A stretch of 64,000 nucleotides of DNA from Palsa-883 sp963826975. GTDB lineage: Bacteria; Pseudomonadota; Alphaproteobacteria; Acetobacterales; Acetobacteraceae. Under the pieces are notes generated by a model. The model was not told the origin of the DNA. It did no database searches and saw only the letters and a program-made list of their open reading frames with translations. Of the stretch, positions 25,120 to 34,067 are shown piece by piece. How positions within the stretch are numbered: position 1 is the first letter of the stretch; each line of letters begins with the position of its first letter. The translations under genes and the position numbers were made by a program. The stretch lies in assembly GCA_963826975.1 (NCBI GenBank), contig CAWGZJ010000005.1, positions 434,001 to 498,000 on the forward strand, read 5' to 3'.

Positions 25120-26063
25120 CAGAAAGCCCCCTTCTCGCGCCGGTACACCGCGGAGATCATCACCCCGATCACACTAGCAACGATCAGCAGCGTGATCACG
25201 CCGAGCGCCGAGGCCTTGCCCACCTGCAGCAGCCGGAACGCCAGCGCGTAGGTATACAGCGTGATCGTTTCGGTCGCTGTGCCAGGTCCGCCCGCGGTCA
25301 GCACGTAGATCTGGTCGAAGAAGCGGAACGCATCCATCAGCCGGATCGCCAGCACGAACACCAGCAGCGGACGGATCGCCGGCAGCATGATGCGGAACAG
25401 CAGCATCCACGACCCGGCGCCGTCGATCTGCGCGGCCTCGATCTGGCTCTGATCCACCGTGTTGAGCCCGGCATACAGCACCAGGATCATGAACGGGGTG
25501 AACTGCCAGGCGTCCGACACAACCACGACCGCACGCGCCCAGCCGGGATCGCCGAGAAAATCGGGCGGGAAAATGCCAAGGCTGATCAGGATGCCCGAGA
25601 GCAGCCCCCATCGGCTGATGAAGATCCAGCGCAGGAATAGCGCGGCGACCACCGGGGTGATGACGTTCGGCATGAACATCAGCAGGTTCAGCGTGCGCAC
25701 GCCGAAGGTCAGGTGATACAGGCCGTAGGCGATCAGCAGACCGGTGCAAAACTCCAGCGTCACGGCGGACGCCACGATCAGCACCGTGCGGCCGAGCGAA
25801 TCCCAGAACTGCGCATCGGCCAGCAGCGCGCTGTAGTTGCCGAGGCCGATATACCGATCGATGCCACCGCCAAGGTCGTAGTCGAACAGGCTCAGCCAGA
25901 TCGCATAGCCAAGCGGGATCAGCAGCACCGCAAGCAGCATCGCGGCGCTCGGCAATAGGAACAGCCAAGCGCTGGCAGCGGAACCGAGACGCCGCGGACG
26001 ACGGACGACGGGGTCGGTACGCACGCCCGCGCGGGTGATATTCGCCCCCGCTACGGCCGGCAC
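25119..26063 (-). CDS. Carbohydrate ABC transporter permease (MalF/UgpA type)
   Basis: A 314-residue permease with an N-terminal arginine-rich cytoplasmic tail, then ASAWLFLLPSAAMLLAVLLI and about six membrane segments. The EAA-type loop contains QSQIEAAQIDGAGSWMLLFR followed by IMLPAIRPLLVF. It is the first permease of the pair and lies directly behind the binding-protein gene, with one base between the genes. It should form a heterodimer with the next permease. The C-terminus reads VYRREKGAF. Confidence 0.87.
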   Translation of the reverse strand: MPAVAGANITRAGVRTDPVVRRPRRLGSAASAWLFLLPSAAMLLAVLLIPLGYAIWLSLFDYDLGGGIDRYIGLGNYSALLADAQFWDSLGRTVLIVASAVTLEFCTGLLIAYGLYHLTFGVRTLNLLMFMPNVITPVVAALFLRWIFISRWGLLSGILISLGIFPPDFLGDPGWARAVVVVSDAWQFTPFMILVLYAGLNTVDQSQIEAAQIDGAGSWMLLFRIMLPAIRPLLVFVLAIRLMDAFRFFDQIYVLTAGGPGTATETITLYTYALAFRLLQVGKASALGVITLLIVASVIGVMISAVYRREKGAF

Positions 26064-26064
26064 A

Positions 26065-27309
26065 TCATTGGTAATAGCCGTGGCCCTTGAGGAACGTTTC
26101 GGTCTCGCCGGCAGCCGCGTCCAGCGCCGCCTTGACGCTCATTTGCCCAGTCACCGCCTGGTTGATGCGCTGGGTGATGAACTGACCCACCGAGTAGAAC
26201 TCCGGCAGTTTCGGCGCGGGTGTGCCGACCGCCATGGCGGGCAACGCCGCGGGGAAGAAGCGGTACTTCTGCTTCAACTCCGGGTCCTGCAGGACCGAGG
26301 TGCGGGTCGGCACCATCAGGCCTGCGGCGCCGCGCAGGTTCTGCTTGCTGGTCGCGGTCGCCAGGATGCGGAACAGCAGGTCGGGGTCCTGCTTGGAGAA
26401 AGCCGACAGGCAATACCCGTCACCGCCGACGCTCTGATGGCCCTGCGGCGGCACCGCCCAGTCGATTTTTCCCACCACGCGGGATTTGTTGGGATCGTCC
26501 ATCGACAGCGCGCGGGTTGCCCATTGCACGCCCATCACGGCGGTATCCTGCTGCAACGCGATCGAGCATTCGTCATTGGCGGCGTTGGTAAAGCCTTGCT
26601 GGGCGTAGCGAGTGATCTCGACCAGCATCTCGATTGCCGCGACGCCTTTCGGGTTGTTGAACACCGGGTGCCATTTGTCGTCAAACCAGCCGTCGGCGAG
26701 GGCGTTCATGTACCACGAACTCTCGTTCAGCGCGGCGTCGACCGGACGCAGGCAACTGATCGTGCCAGCCTGCATCGGTGAATTGAACGACTTCGCGAGG
26801 TCGCGGTATTCGACGAAGGTCTGTGGCGGGTGTTTGCCCGCCTTGTCGAACAGGTCCTTGCGGTAGAAGAACAGCAGGGTGTTGCTGGTGGACGGCACGC
26901 TCCAGATATGGCCCTGGTAGCTGCGTTCCTCGATCACTGTTTTGGTGAAATCGTCTAGGTCGAATTCCTGTTTGTACTTGGCCCAGAGATCGTCCAGCGG
27001 GCGGATCCAGCCGTTCTTGGCGAAGGTCAGGAAGGTGCTGTCGTTGGCATAGACGATGTCGGGCGTGGTGGCTTTTGATGAGAAGGCGATGGTGGCGAGT
27101 TCCAGCGCCTTGTCGAACGGCATGAGCTGGGTGTTGACCTCGACGCCGGGGATTGCGGTGCGCATTTTGTCGGCGAGGTATTCGAGGGCTGGGAAGCGGT
27201 GGCTGAGCATCTGGATGGTGGCCGCCGCGCGCGCCGGGCGGATGAACGGCAGCGCGAGGCTGCCGACGGCGGCGCCGGAGAGCAGGTGGCGGCGGGTCAC
27301 GGTGGGCAT
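26065..27309 (-). CDS. Extracellular solute-binding protein (family 1, sugar ABC importer)
   Basis: A 414-residue periplasmic binding protein. It starts MPTVTRRHLLSGAAVGSLAL and ends its signal at RPARA; the RR followed by HLL suggests a Tat signal. It has the family pattern PDIVYANDSTFLTFAKNGWI, VPSTSNTLLFFYRKDLFDKA and TAVMGVQWATRALS. The ATG at 27309 is preferred because the signal peptide begins there; the longer frame runs through the promoter. It is first in a three-gene importer operon whose promoter block matches that of the hydroxyacid dehydrogenase pair. Confidence 0.87.
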   Translation of the reverse strand: MPTVTRRHLLSGAAVGSLALPFIRPARAAATIQMLSHRFPALEYLADKMRTAIPGVEVNTQLMPFDKALELATIAFSSKATTPDIVYANDSTFLTFAKNGWIRPLDDLWAKYKQEFDLDDFTKTVIEERSYQGHIWSVPSTSNTLLFFYRKDLFDKAGKHPPQTFVEYRDLAKSFNSPMQAGTISCLRPVDAALNESSWYMNALADGWFDDKWHPVFNNPKGVAAIEMLVEITRYAQQGFTNAANDECSIALQQDTAVMGVQWATRALSMDDPNKSRVVGKIDWAVPPQGHQSVGGDGYCLSAFSKQDPDLLFRILATATSKQNLRGAAGLMVPTRTSVLQDPELKQKYRFFPAALPAMAVGTPAPKLPEFYSVGQFITQRINQAVTGQMSVKAALDAAAGETETFLKGHGYYQ

Positions 27310-27352
27310 GGTGGACTGGATCTCCCGAGTGCGGGTGTTTCCCCGATGTGCC

Positions 27353-27381
27353 GATGATGAACCGGGGTCCTGGACAGTCAA
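27353..27381 (-). promoter_or_regulatory. Promoter shared with the hydroxyacid dehydrogenase operon
   Basis: On the minus strand TTGACT (27381-27376), a 17-base spacer and ATCATC (27358-27353) are followed by GGCACATCGGGG. The same arrangement lies at 23994-23966. The start codon is 44 bases beyond the -10-like box. Confidence 0.6.
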
Positions 27382-27544
27382 GCGAGGCGTCCGGCGCTCG
27401 TACGTGCGACGACGCAGTGAGTCGCGAGAGGGCTTGATCCGACGTTACTCTCGGCCTCTTCGGCTCGCATCTGCCGGATGGTTTTTTCGAGGGTGTTTCT
27501 GAGCAGAAGCGGCAAGGCGACAAATCGCGCGATCCCGCTTTGAA

Positions 27545-28311
27545 CTAGTTGGCCGACACTCCAGTGCTCGTCACTATCAGGGCACTGTGATTAGTCAGGC
27601 GCTTGCCGTTGACCCTCGTCCGTGTCTGATGGTCGTAATGGCAAACTGGCCGCATCTGCCGCATGTAGGCGCCATTGGCGAAAGCGTGATCGATTCTGAA
27701 ACCATTGCCGACTAAGGACACCTTCCCAGGAGCGGAAAAATAGGAATACTCGCGAGCCTCGTCGCCGTTGGTACACCGCCAGAGATCAACGAGGCCCGCC
27801 GCGCTGGTCAGGGCGTCGAAGTCGCGTGGGCCGATGAATTTCGCGCCGCCCTTACCGCGGTCTCGCTCCTGGTGACCGTTGTTCAGATCGCCGATCACGA
27901 TCAGAGGCACCCCGGCGTGCGCGGCCGCCACGGCGGCGACAGCCGCGAAGAAAGGCGGCTTGTCGTGCCGCTGCGGGAAGTAGCAGCCCAGAACGGTCCA
28001 GGTCGCCGCTTGCGCGAGCATTAATACGCCGGCCGTGCCACCTGGCGGCGTCTTGCTGTGGTCCGAGAAGGGAGACTTTGCGGCGACGAAGACACCATTG
28101 GCTGTCCCACCATCAGCGAGTCCGTGACAGGTACAGGCCCTTTGCCGTAGCCCAAGTCACGAAACCCTGGCCCTGGTCGGAAGTCTCGCCACTCGGTCAG
28201 AACGATAATGTCGGCCTGTTGCGTGTCGAGATAGGCGCAGAGTTCGGCAACCCGCTTTCCGCCGCCTCCCTCTATATTGAGAGCGACAATCTTGATCGGA
28301 TTGACTGTCAT
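27545..28311 (-). CDS. Endonuclease/exonuclease/phosphatase (EEP) family protein, one frameshift
   Basis: Two adjacent frames make one protein of about 255 residues. The first part starts MTVNPIKIVALNIEGGGGKR and holds DIIVLTEWRDF (catalytic Glu in the second EEP motif). The second contains the motif GDLNNGHQERD, then GFRIDHAFANG (the D-H pair) and ends TNHSALIVTS (NHS in place of the usual SDH). The frame changes near 28135, between GYGKGPVP and HGLADGGTANGVFVAAK. EEP enzymes are Mg-dependent phosphodiesterases acting on nucleic acids or phospholipids; no signal peptide is present. Substrate unknown. Confidence 0.75.
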
Positions 28312-28624
28312 TGGGGTCTCCCGATATTACGTTTCCGATGCCTCCACTTGGTCGAAGGCCCACCCGGGATCGCCTTGGCCGCCGGTGCACGTCTGCCGCC
28401 GCGCGTTGACGCGTTCGGAACCACGTCCGGTATATGCCAGTTTTTCATAGTGTTTAGACGTCGTGGATGCATGACCGTGAATGGGCTGGTCACTCCGCAA
28501 CGGAGGGCTAAATTTCGGGGACGATGCGCTACTTCATAGAACCGTCGCCCTGCGGCATGATCGCCACAGTGCCCGACGCGACATCTGCAGCCAACACGTA
28601 TCCTGCCAAGGGACCCGGATTCGG
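28312..28624. other. Intergenic region without recognised gene
   Basis: The 313 bases between the EEP gene and dapB hold only short frames without good ribosome sites. No inverted repeat longer than about ten bases was noticed. It should contain the EEP promoter and the dapB 3' flank. Confidence 0.4.
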
Positions 28625-29398
28625 TCACATCCCCAGCACATCCATCATCGAATACAGCCCCGGCGGCCGCCCCACGACCCACAGCCCCGCCCGCACCGCC
28701 CCCGTAGCGAACGCCCGCCGATCGAACGCACGATGGGTCAGCGCGATGTGCTCGGTCGCCGCGGCGAAGATCAGCGTGTGCTCGCCGACCACCTGGCCGC
28801 CGCGCAGCGCCGCGAAGCCGATGGCGCCGGTCTTGCGCGCACCGGTATGGCCGTGCCGGCCGCTCTCCATCACGTCGTTTAGCGCCACGCCGCGGCCCTT
28901 GGCGACCGCGCGGCCCATGCCGACCGCGGTGCCGGACGGGGCGTCCACCTTCTGGCGATGGTGCATCTCCATGATCTCGGCGTCGTAGGCGTCGGCGGGC
29001 AGGGCGGCACCCATGCGCTCGGCCAGCGCCAGGACCAGGTTCACGCCGGCGGAAAAATTGGACGCGTAGACCACGGGGATGCGCCGGGCTGCTTCGGCCA
29101 CCGCGGCCTCGTCGGCGTCGGACAGGCCGGAGCTGCCTAGCACCCAGGCGGTGCCGGCGGCGGCCAGGGCGGCGGCGGTCGCCTGGGCGGTGGCGGCGTT
29201 GGTGAAGTCCACCACCACGTCGCAGGCCGCGGCCAGCGCGGCGAGGTCCGGCAACAGGGTCGCTCCGGCGGGTGCCGGCTTGCCTGAGCCGGCCCGGCCG
29301 ACCCCGCCGACCAGGTCCGCGCCGGCGGCCGCGACCTCCTCGGCCAGCAGGTGGCCCATGCGTCCGGTGATCCCGGCGATGCCGATGCGTGTGGCCAT
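28625..29398 (-). CDS. dapB: 4-hydroxy-tetrahydrodipicolinate reductase DapB
   Basis: A 257-residue enzyme of lysine and meso-diaminopimelate synthesis that reduces HTPA with NAD(P)H. The nucleotide loop IGIAGITGRMG is at the N-terminus, VVVDFTN and YASNFSAGVNL follow, and the substrate motif EIMEMHHRQKVDAPSGTA contains the catalytic His pair and Lys. GEHTLIFAAATEHIALTHRA completes the C-terminal domain. Slightly shorter than the E. coli enzyme, as in other alphaproteobacteria. Divergent from rpmI with about 200 bases between. Confidence 0.95.
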   Translation of the reverse strand: MATRIGIAGITGRMGHLLAEEVAAAGADLVGGVGRAGSGKPAPAGATLLPDLAALAAACDVVVDFTNAATAQATAAALAAAGTAWVLGSSGLSDADEAAVAEAARRIPVVYASNFSAGVNLVLALAERMGAALPADAYDAEIMEMHHRQKVDAPSGTAVGMGRAVAKGRGVALNDVMESGRHGHTGARKTGAIGFAALRGGQVVGEHTLIFAAATEHIALTHRAFDRRAFATGAVRAGLWVVGRPPGLYSMMDVLGM

Positions 29399-29401
29399 GA
29401 C

Positions 29402-29440
29402 CCCTCTCCCCGGCCCTCCCCCTCAAGGGGGGAGGGAGTA
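29402..29440. repeat. Short palindrome-family-1 half element
   Basis: CCTCCCCCTCAAGGGG followed by GGAGGGAG forms a compact hairpin just upstream of dapB. It repeats the CTCAAGGGGAGGGGGAG part of the family-1 elements at 1672 and 13813. Confidence 0.6.
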
Positions 29441-29597
29441 GTGGTTTCTCGGGCATCCTTGCATGACCTTTGGGGCGCCGCTATAAGCCCGCCCCTCAGT
29501 TCGCGCGCCCGGGCTTCGGATGGGCATGCCCGGCCGCGACCGCCTGCCCCCCGGAATTGTCCGAGATGGGGCGGGTGCCATCAGCTAGGAGACCCAA

Positions 29598-29801
29598 ATG
29601 CCCAAGATGAAGACCAAGTCGTCGGTGAAGAAGCGATTCAAGATCACCGCGACCGGCAAGGTGCTGGCCAGCCCGGGCAACAAGCGCCACGGGCTGATCA
29701 ACCGCTCGCAGAAGATGAAGCGCACCAACCGCCGCCACCAGACGCTGACCGAGATGGACGCGAAGACGGTCAAGCAGTGGGCCCCGTACGGGCTGGGTTG
29801 A
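29598..29801 (+). CDS. rpmI: 50S ribosomal protein L35
   Basis: A 67-residue basic protein, MPKMKTKSSVKKRFKITATG, then NKRHGLINRSQKMKRTNRRH. This is complete L35, a late-assembling component of the large subunit. TAGGAGAC precedes the ATG by about seven bases. It is followed after 12 bases by rplT. No infC gene precedes it, unlike in enterobacteria; separation of infC is common in this class. Confidence 0.97.
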   Translation: MPKMKTKSSVKKRFKITATGKVLASPGNKRHGLINRSQKMKRTNRRHQTLTEMDAKTVKQWAPYGLG

Positions 29802-29813
29802 GGAAGCAGCATC

Positions 29814-30167
29814 ATGGCACGCGTCAAACGGGGCACCACCACCCACGCCCGGCACAAGAAGGTCCTGAAAGCCTCCAAGGGCTTCTACGGCCGGACCTCG
29901 ACCACCTATCGCGCGGCATTGGAGCGGCTGGAGAAGTCGCTGCAATACGCCTACCGGGACCGCCGCAACAAGAAGCGCGATTTCCGCGGGTTGTGGATCC
30001 AACGCATCAACGCTGCGGTGCGCGAGCACGGCCTGACCTACTCGCGATTTATCGCCGGGCTGAAAAAGGCCGGCATCGAGATGGACCGCAAAGTGCTGGC
30101 CGCGATCGCCTATGACGACGCCGAGAGTTTTGCGGCAATCGTCAAGCAGGTGCAGGCCGCTCTCTGA
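29814..30167 (+). CDS. rplT: 50S ribosomal protein L20
   Basis: A 117-residue basic protein, MARVKRGTTTHARHKKVLKA, then KGFYGRTSTTYRAALERLEK and DRRNKKRDFRGLWIQRINAA. This is full-length L20, needed early in 50S assembly. It is co-transcribed with rpmI and followed by a hairpin before pheS. In other bacteria L20 represses rpmI translation; no matching RNA structure could be shown here. Confidence 0.97.
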   Translation: MARVKRGTTTHARHKKVLKASKGFYGRTSTTYRAALERLEKSLQYAYRDRRNKKRDFRGLWIQRINAAVREHGLTYSRFIAGLKKAGIEMDRKVLAAIAYDDAESFAAIVKQVQAAL

Positions 30168-30206
30168 TCTAACGTCATGGCTAACCGGCCGTGACGGACA
30201 AGACAG

Positions 30207-30237
30207 CAAGGGGCCGCCTGCGAAGGCGGCCCCTTTT
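30207..30237 (+). terminator. Terminator-like hairpin between rplT and pheS
   Basis: GGGGCCGCC, loop TGCGAA and GGCGGCCCC form a perfect 9-bp GC stem followed directly by TTTT. It may terminate the ribosomal transcript or attenuate pheST. No Phe-rich leader peptide is present upstream, so classical Phe attenuation is not supported. Confidence 0.75.
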
Positions 30238-30255
30238 CATTGCGCGTGAGACGAT

Positions 30256-31323
30256 ATGACCGATGACCTCCTGGCTCTGAAGACCGAAACCGAGGCGGCA
30301 CTGGCCGCCGCCACCGACCTGCGCGCATGGGACGCGGTGCGAGTTGGCGTGCTGGGTCGCGGCGGCACGCTGACCGCGCTGCTGCGCGATCTCGGCAAGG
30401 CCCCGCCGGACCAGCGGCGCGAGCGCGGCATCGCGCTGAACCAGCTCCGCGATGCACTGACCGCTGCGATCGAGGCGCGGCGCCTGGCACTGGAAGCCAT
30501 GGCGATGGACGCCAAGCTCGCCGCCGAACGGATCGATCCGACGCTGCCGCCTCGCCCGGCGCCGACCGGACTGATCCATCCGATCAGCCGTACTATCGAA
30601 GAAATCGCGGCAATCTTCGGCGCCATGGGTTGCACTGTCGCCGAGGGTCCGGACGTCGAAAGTGACTGGCACAATTTCAGCGCGCTCAACATTCCTGCGC
30701 ATCATCCGGCGCGCGCCGATCAGGACACTTTCTACCTACCAGCGCGGGGCAATCTGCCGCCGCCGGTGCTGCGCACGCAGACCTCGCCGGTGCAGATCCG
30801 TACCATGCTGAGCCAGACGCCGCCGATCCGGGTGATCACCATCGGGCGGACCTATCGCGCCGACCACGATGCGACGCATTCACCAATGTTCCACCAGTGC
30901 GAGGGGCTGATCATCGATCGCGACCTGACACTGGGTCATCTGAAGGGCTGCCTGACCGACTTCCTGCGCAGCTATTTCAGCATCGCCGACCTGCCGGTGC
31001 GGTTTCGATCCAGCTACTTCCCGTTCACCGAACCCAGCATGGAGGTCGATATCGGCTGGAGCCGCAAAACCGGCGAACTGGGCAAGGGCAGCGACTGGCT
31101 GGAGATTCTCGGCAGCGGCATGGTGCATCCGCGCGTGTTGGCCAATTGCGGCATCGATCCGCGCGAGTGGCAGGGCTTCGCCTGGGGCATGGGCGTCGAG
31201 CGCATCGCCATGCTGAAACACGGCATCACCGATCTGCGGCCATTCTACGAGTTCGACATCCGCTGGCTGCGGCATTACGGTTTTTCCCCGTTGTCGCCGA
31301 CGATGCTGCATGAGGGGGTGTGA
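30256..31323 (+). CDS. pheS: Phenylalanyl-tRNA synthetase alpha subunit
   Basis: A 355-residue class II synthetase subunit that charges tRNA-Phe with PheT. An N-terminal coiled-coil tRNA-binding arm covers about residues 1-85. Motif 1 region IEEIAAIFGAMGCTVAEGPD, motif 2 RTYRADHDATHSPMFHQCEG and motif 3 GMGVERIAMLKHGI are intact. Its stop lies three bases before the pheT ATG. Intact frame through the whole gene. Confidence 0.97.
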   Translation: MTDDLLALKTETEAALAAATDLRAWDAVRVGVLGRGGTLTALLRDLGKAPPDQRRERGIALNQLRDALTAAIEARRLALEAMAMDAKLAAERIDPTLPPRPAPTGLIHPISRTIEEIAAIFGAMGCTVAEGPDVESDWHNFSALNIPAHHPARADQDTFYLPARGNLPPPVLRTQTSPVQIRTMLSQTPPIRVITIGRTYRADHDATHSPMFHQCEGLIIDRDLTLGHLKGCLTDFLRSYFSIADLPVRFRSSYFPFTEPSMEVDIGWSRKTGELGKGSDWLEILGSGMVHPRVLANCGIDPREWQGFAWGMGVERIAMLKHGITDLRPFYEFDIRWLRHYGFSPLSPTMLHEGV

Positions 31324-31326
31324 GCG

Positions 31327-33789
31327 ATGAAGTTCACCCTCTCCTGGCTGAAAACACATCTCGAGACCGATGCGACACTGAACCATATCACCGACACGCT
31401 GACCCGGATCGGACTGGAACTGGAAAGTGTGGAAGATCGCGGTGCCGGGCTGGGCGCATTCCGCATCGCGCACGTGGTCGAGGCGGTGCCACACCCGAAT
31501 GCCGACCGCCTGCGCGCCTGCAAGGTGGATGCCGGGGACGGGATTGTTTCGGTGGTCTGCGGTGCGCCGAACGCCCGTACCGGCATGAAGTCGGTGTTCG
31601 CGGCACCGGGCAGCTTCATCCCCGGCACTGGGACCACGTTGAAGGTGGGCGAGATCCGCGGCGTGCGCAGCGCCGGGATGCTGCTGTCGGCGCGCGAGAT
31701 GGGGCTCGGCGATGATCATGCCGGGATCATGGATCTGCCGGCTGACGCGCCGGTTGGCGTCTCCTATGCCGCATGGGCGCGACTGGATGACCCGCTGATC
31801 GAGGTCAGCGTCACCCCCAATCGCGGCGACTGCTTTGCGGTGCGCGGCATTGCTCGCGATCTGGCTGCTGCCGGCATCGGCACGCTGAAAGCATGGCAAC
31901 CAGCGCGCATCGCCCCGACGTTCGATGGCGGCCCACGCTGGCGGATCGACTGGCCGGAGGCGTGTCCCTGGGTGTTGGGGCGCACCGTGCGCAACCTGAA
32001 GAACGGTCCTAGCCCGCAATGGCTGCAGGAGCGGCTGATCTCCGTCGGCCTGCGCCCGATTAATGCACTGGTCGACATGACCAACTTCTTCACCGTCGAT
32101 CTCGGCCGCCCGCTGCATGTGTTCGATGTGGGCAAGCTGTCCGGCGACGTGCTGACCCTGCGCCCCGGCGCCGGCGAAACGTTCCGTGCGCTGAACGGCA
32201 AGGACTACACGCTGGACGCGGAGGACTGCGCGATCGCCGACGCGGCTGGCGTGCGGTCGATGGCCGGCGTGATGGGCGGCGAGGCGACCGGTTGCGATGA
32301 AACGACCACCTCGGTGTTCCTCGAATGCGCGCTGTTCGATCCGGTGCGCGTGGCGCAGACCGGCCGGCGGCACCAGGTCGTTTCCGATGCGCGACAACGG
32401 TTCGAGCGCGGCATCGACGTCGCCCTGATGCCGGGCTCCGTGGAAGCCGCGACGGCGATGATTCTCGAACTCTGCGGCGGCGAGCCTGGGCCGGTCGTCG
32501 AGGCGGGCGCGATGCCGGAGTGGCGACGGGATGCAACGATGCGGTTTGCCCGCATCGCCGCGCTCGGCGGGTCGGACATTTCGGCGGACGAGGCGGTGAC
32601 CTCGCTGGAACGCCTGGGTTTCGCCGTACGCCACCGCGATACTGAAGCCGTAACGGTCGCGGTGCCATCCTGGCGTAATGATGTTGCGGCCCCGGTCGTG
32701 CTCGATCTTGCGCCGGACCTGGGCCCCGCGCTCGCGGCAAAGGTCGCCGAGGGCTGCGCCGTCATCGAACCCGAATGCGACCTGATCGAGGAAGTGCTGC
32801 GCCTGCGCGGGCTGGACGCCGTCCCGCCCGTCTCGTTGCCGCGCACCGCGCCGGTGCCCCCGGCGACGCTGACGCCACGACAGGTGCGTGCGGCGGTGGC
32901 GCAACGCACGCTGGCCGCCGCGGGGCTGGCGGAGTGCGTCACGTTCAGCTTCATGGCGACGCAGGACGCGCTGCTGTTCGGCGACACACCCGAAACGTTG
33001 CGCCTGACCAATCCGATCGCCGCCGATCTCGATCAGTTGCGCCCGACCCCGGTGGCCACGCTGGCACTGGCGGCAAAACGCAACGCCGCGCGGGGCTATT
33101 CCGACGTGGCGTTGTTTGAACTCGGACCGGCCTTCGTGGAAACCGCGCCGCATGGTCAGCGCCTGCTCGCCGCCGGCGTGCGGGCCGGTGCCACGCCGCG
33201 TAGCTGGCTGACGCCGTCGCGGCCGGTGGATGTAATGGATGCGAAGGCGGATCTATGGGCGGCGCTGGGCGAGATCGGCGTGCCGATGGATGCGCTGATG
33301 CTCACGCCGGACGCACCCGGCTTCTACCATCCCGGTCGCTCCGCCACGGTACGGCAGGGACCGAAGACGGTGCTCGGCACGTTCGGCGAGTTGCACCCGC
33401 GCGTGCTCGGGGCGCTCGATCTGCCCGGGCCGCTGGTGGCGTTCGAGCTTGACCTGGACGCGATCGGCGATCCGAAGCGCCGACGCAAGGCTCCGCCGGA
33501 CCTGCCCGCGTTCCAGCCCGTGCGACGCGACTTCGCGTTCCTGGCGGACGCCACGGTCACCGCCGACGCGCTGATCCGTGCGGCGCGCGGCGCGGACCGC
33601 GGACTGATCGCCGGCGTTGTGCTGTTCGACCGCTACCAGGGCGAGCATCTGGCGCAGGGGAAAGTGTCGCTGGGCATCGAGGTAACGTTCCAGCCGCGCG
33701 AGCGAACACTGACCGATGCGGAGATCGAGGCAGCCTGCCAGAGGGTCATCGCCGCGGTGACCAAGGCGACCGGCGCAACGCTGCGCTGA
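31327..33789 (+). CDS. pheT: Phenylalanyl-tRNA synthetase beta subunit
   Basis: An 820-residue protein of standard length. An N-terminal tRNA-binding domain is seen from about residue 39 (GAFRIAHVVEAVPHPNADRL). The B3/B4 editing region includes SVTPNRGDCFAVRGIARDLA, the B5 domain lies near 400-470, and the C-terminal anticodon-binding FDX-ACB domain begins at PVRRDFAFLAD (about 725). Editing removes mischarged Tyr-tRNA-Phe. The B1 to FDX-ACB order is complete with no frame break. Followed by a long inverted repeat. Confidence 0.97.
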   Translation: MKFTLSWLKTHLETDATLNHITDTLTRIGLELESVEDRGAGLGAFRIAHVVEAVPHPNADRLRACKVDAGDGIVSVVCGAPNARTGMKSVFAAPGSFIPGTGTTLKVGEIRGVRSAGMLLSAREMGLGDDHAGIMDLPADAPVGVSYAAWARLDDPLIEVSVTPNRGDCFAVRGIARDLAAAGIGTLKAWQPARIAPTFDGGPRWRIDWPEACPWVLGRTVRNLKNGPSPQWLQERLISVGLRPINALVDMTNFFTVDLGRPLHVFDVGKLSGDVLTLRPGAGETFRALNGKDYTLDAEDCAIADAAGVRSMAGVMGGEATGCDETTTSVFLECALFDPVRVAQTGRRHQVVSDARQRFERGIDVALMPGSVEAATAMILELCGGEPGPVVEAGAMPEWRRDATMRFARIAALGGSDISADEAVTSLERLGFAVRHRDTEAVTVAVPSWRNDVAAPVVLDLAPDLGPALAAKVAEGCAVIEPECDLIEEVLRLRGLDAVPPVSLPRTAPVPPATLTPRQVRAAVAQRTLAAAGLAECVTFSFMATQDALLFGDTPETLRLTNPIAADLDQLRPTPVATLALAAKRNAARGYSDVALFELGPAFVETAPHGQRLLAAGVRAGATPRSWLTPSRPVDVMDAKADLWAALGEIGVPMDALMLTPDAPGFYHPGRSATVRQGPKTVLGTFGELHPRVLGALDLPGPLVAFELDLDAIGDPKRRRKAPPDLPAFQPVRRDFAFLADATVTADALIRAARGADRGLIAGVVLFDRYQGEHLAQGKVSLGIEVTFQPRERTLTDAEIEAACQRVIAAVTKATGATLR

Positions 33790-33802
33790 GCAGCATCACA
33801 GA

Positions 33803-33930
33803 CACCTCTCCCGCTCTTCGCGGGAGAGGTCGAGGCGCGAAGCGCCGAGGGTGAGGGTCGTGCCGCGTGCACCACCCTCACCCGGCTCGCTCCGCTTGCC
33901 GACCTCTCCCGCGAAGGGCGGGAGAGGTGT
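33803..33930. repeat. Inverted repeat (palindrome family 3) after pheT
   Basis: Outer arms start CACCTCTCCCGC and end GCGGGAGAGGTG; a second stem GAGGGTGAGGGT pairs with ACCCTCACCC, and short hairpins (CTCTTCGCGGGAG; GGCGCGAAGCGCC) lie within. A close relative sits after lepA at 43160-43276, and a shortened one at 48631-48677. All three follow 3' ends of genes and may act as terminators. Confidence 0.85.
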
Positions 33931-34067
33931 ATCGTCGGGACTGCGCCGTGCCGTTATCCACATCCGTACAACCCGCATCACATCTCGGGGACAACACCCC
34001 GCCAAGGTTTGACGCCCCCCGACCGTTCCCGTCTACTTCGGGCCACCGAGCCTGCAAGGGACGAAAC

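Noticed and set aside
30168..30255. Phe-leader attenuator before pheS
   Set aside because: The only small frame is MANRP and contains no Phe; only the terminator-like hairpin is supported.
30880..33153. 757-residue minus-strand frame opposite pheS and pheT
   Set aside because: It is the antisense shadow of intact, highly conserved synthetase genes; high G+C keeps the opposite strand open.
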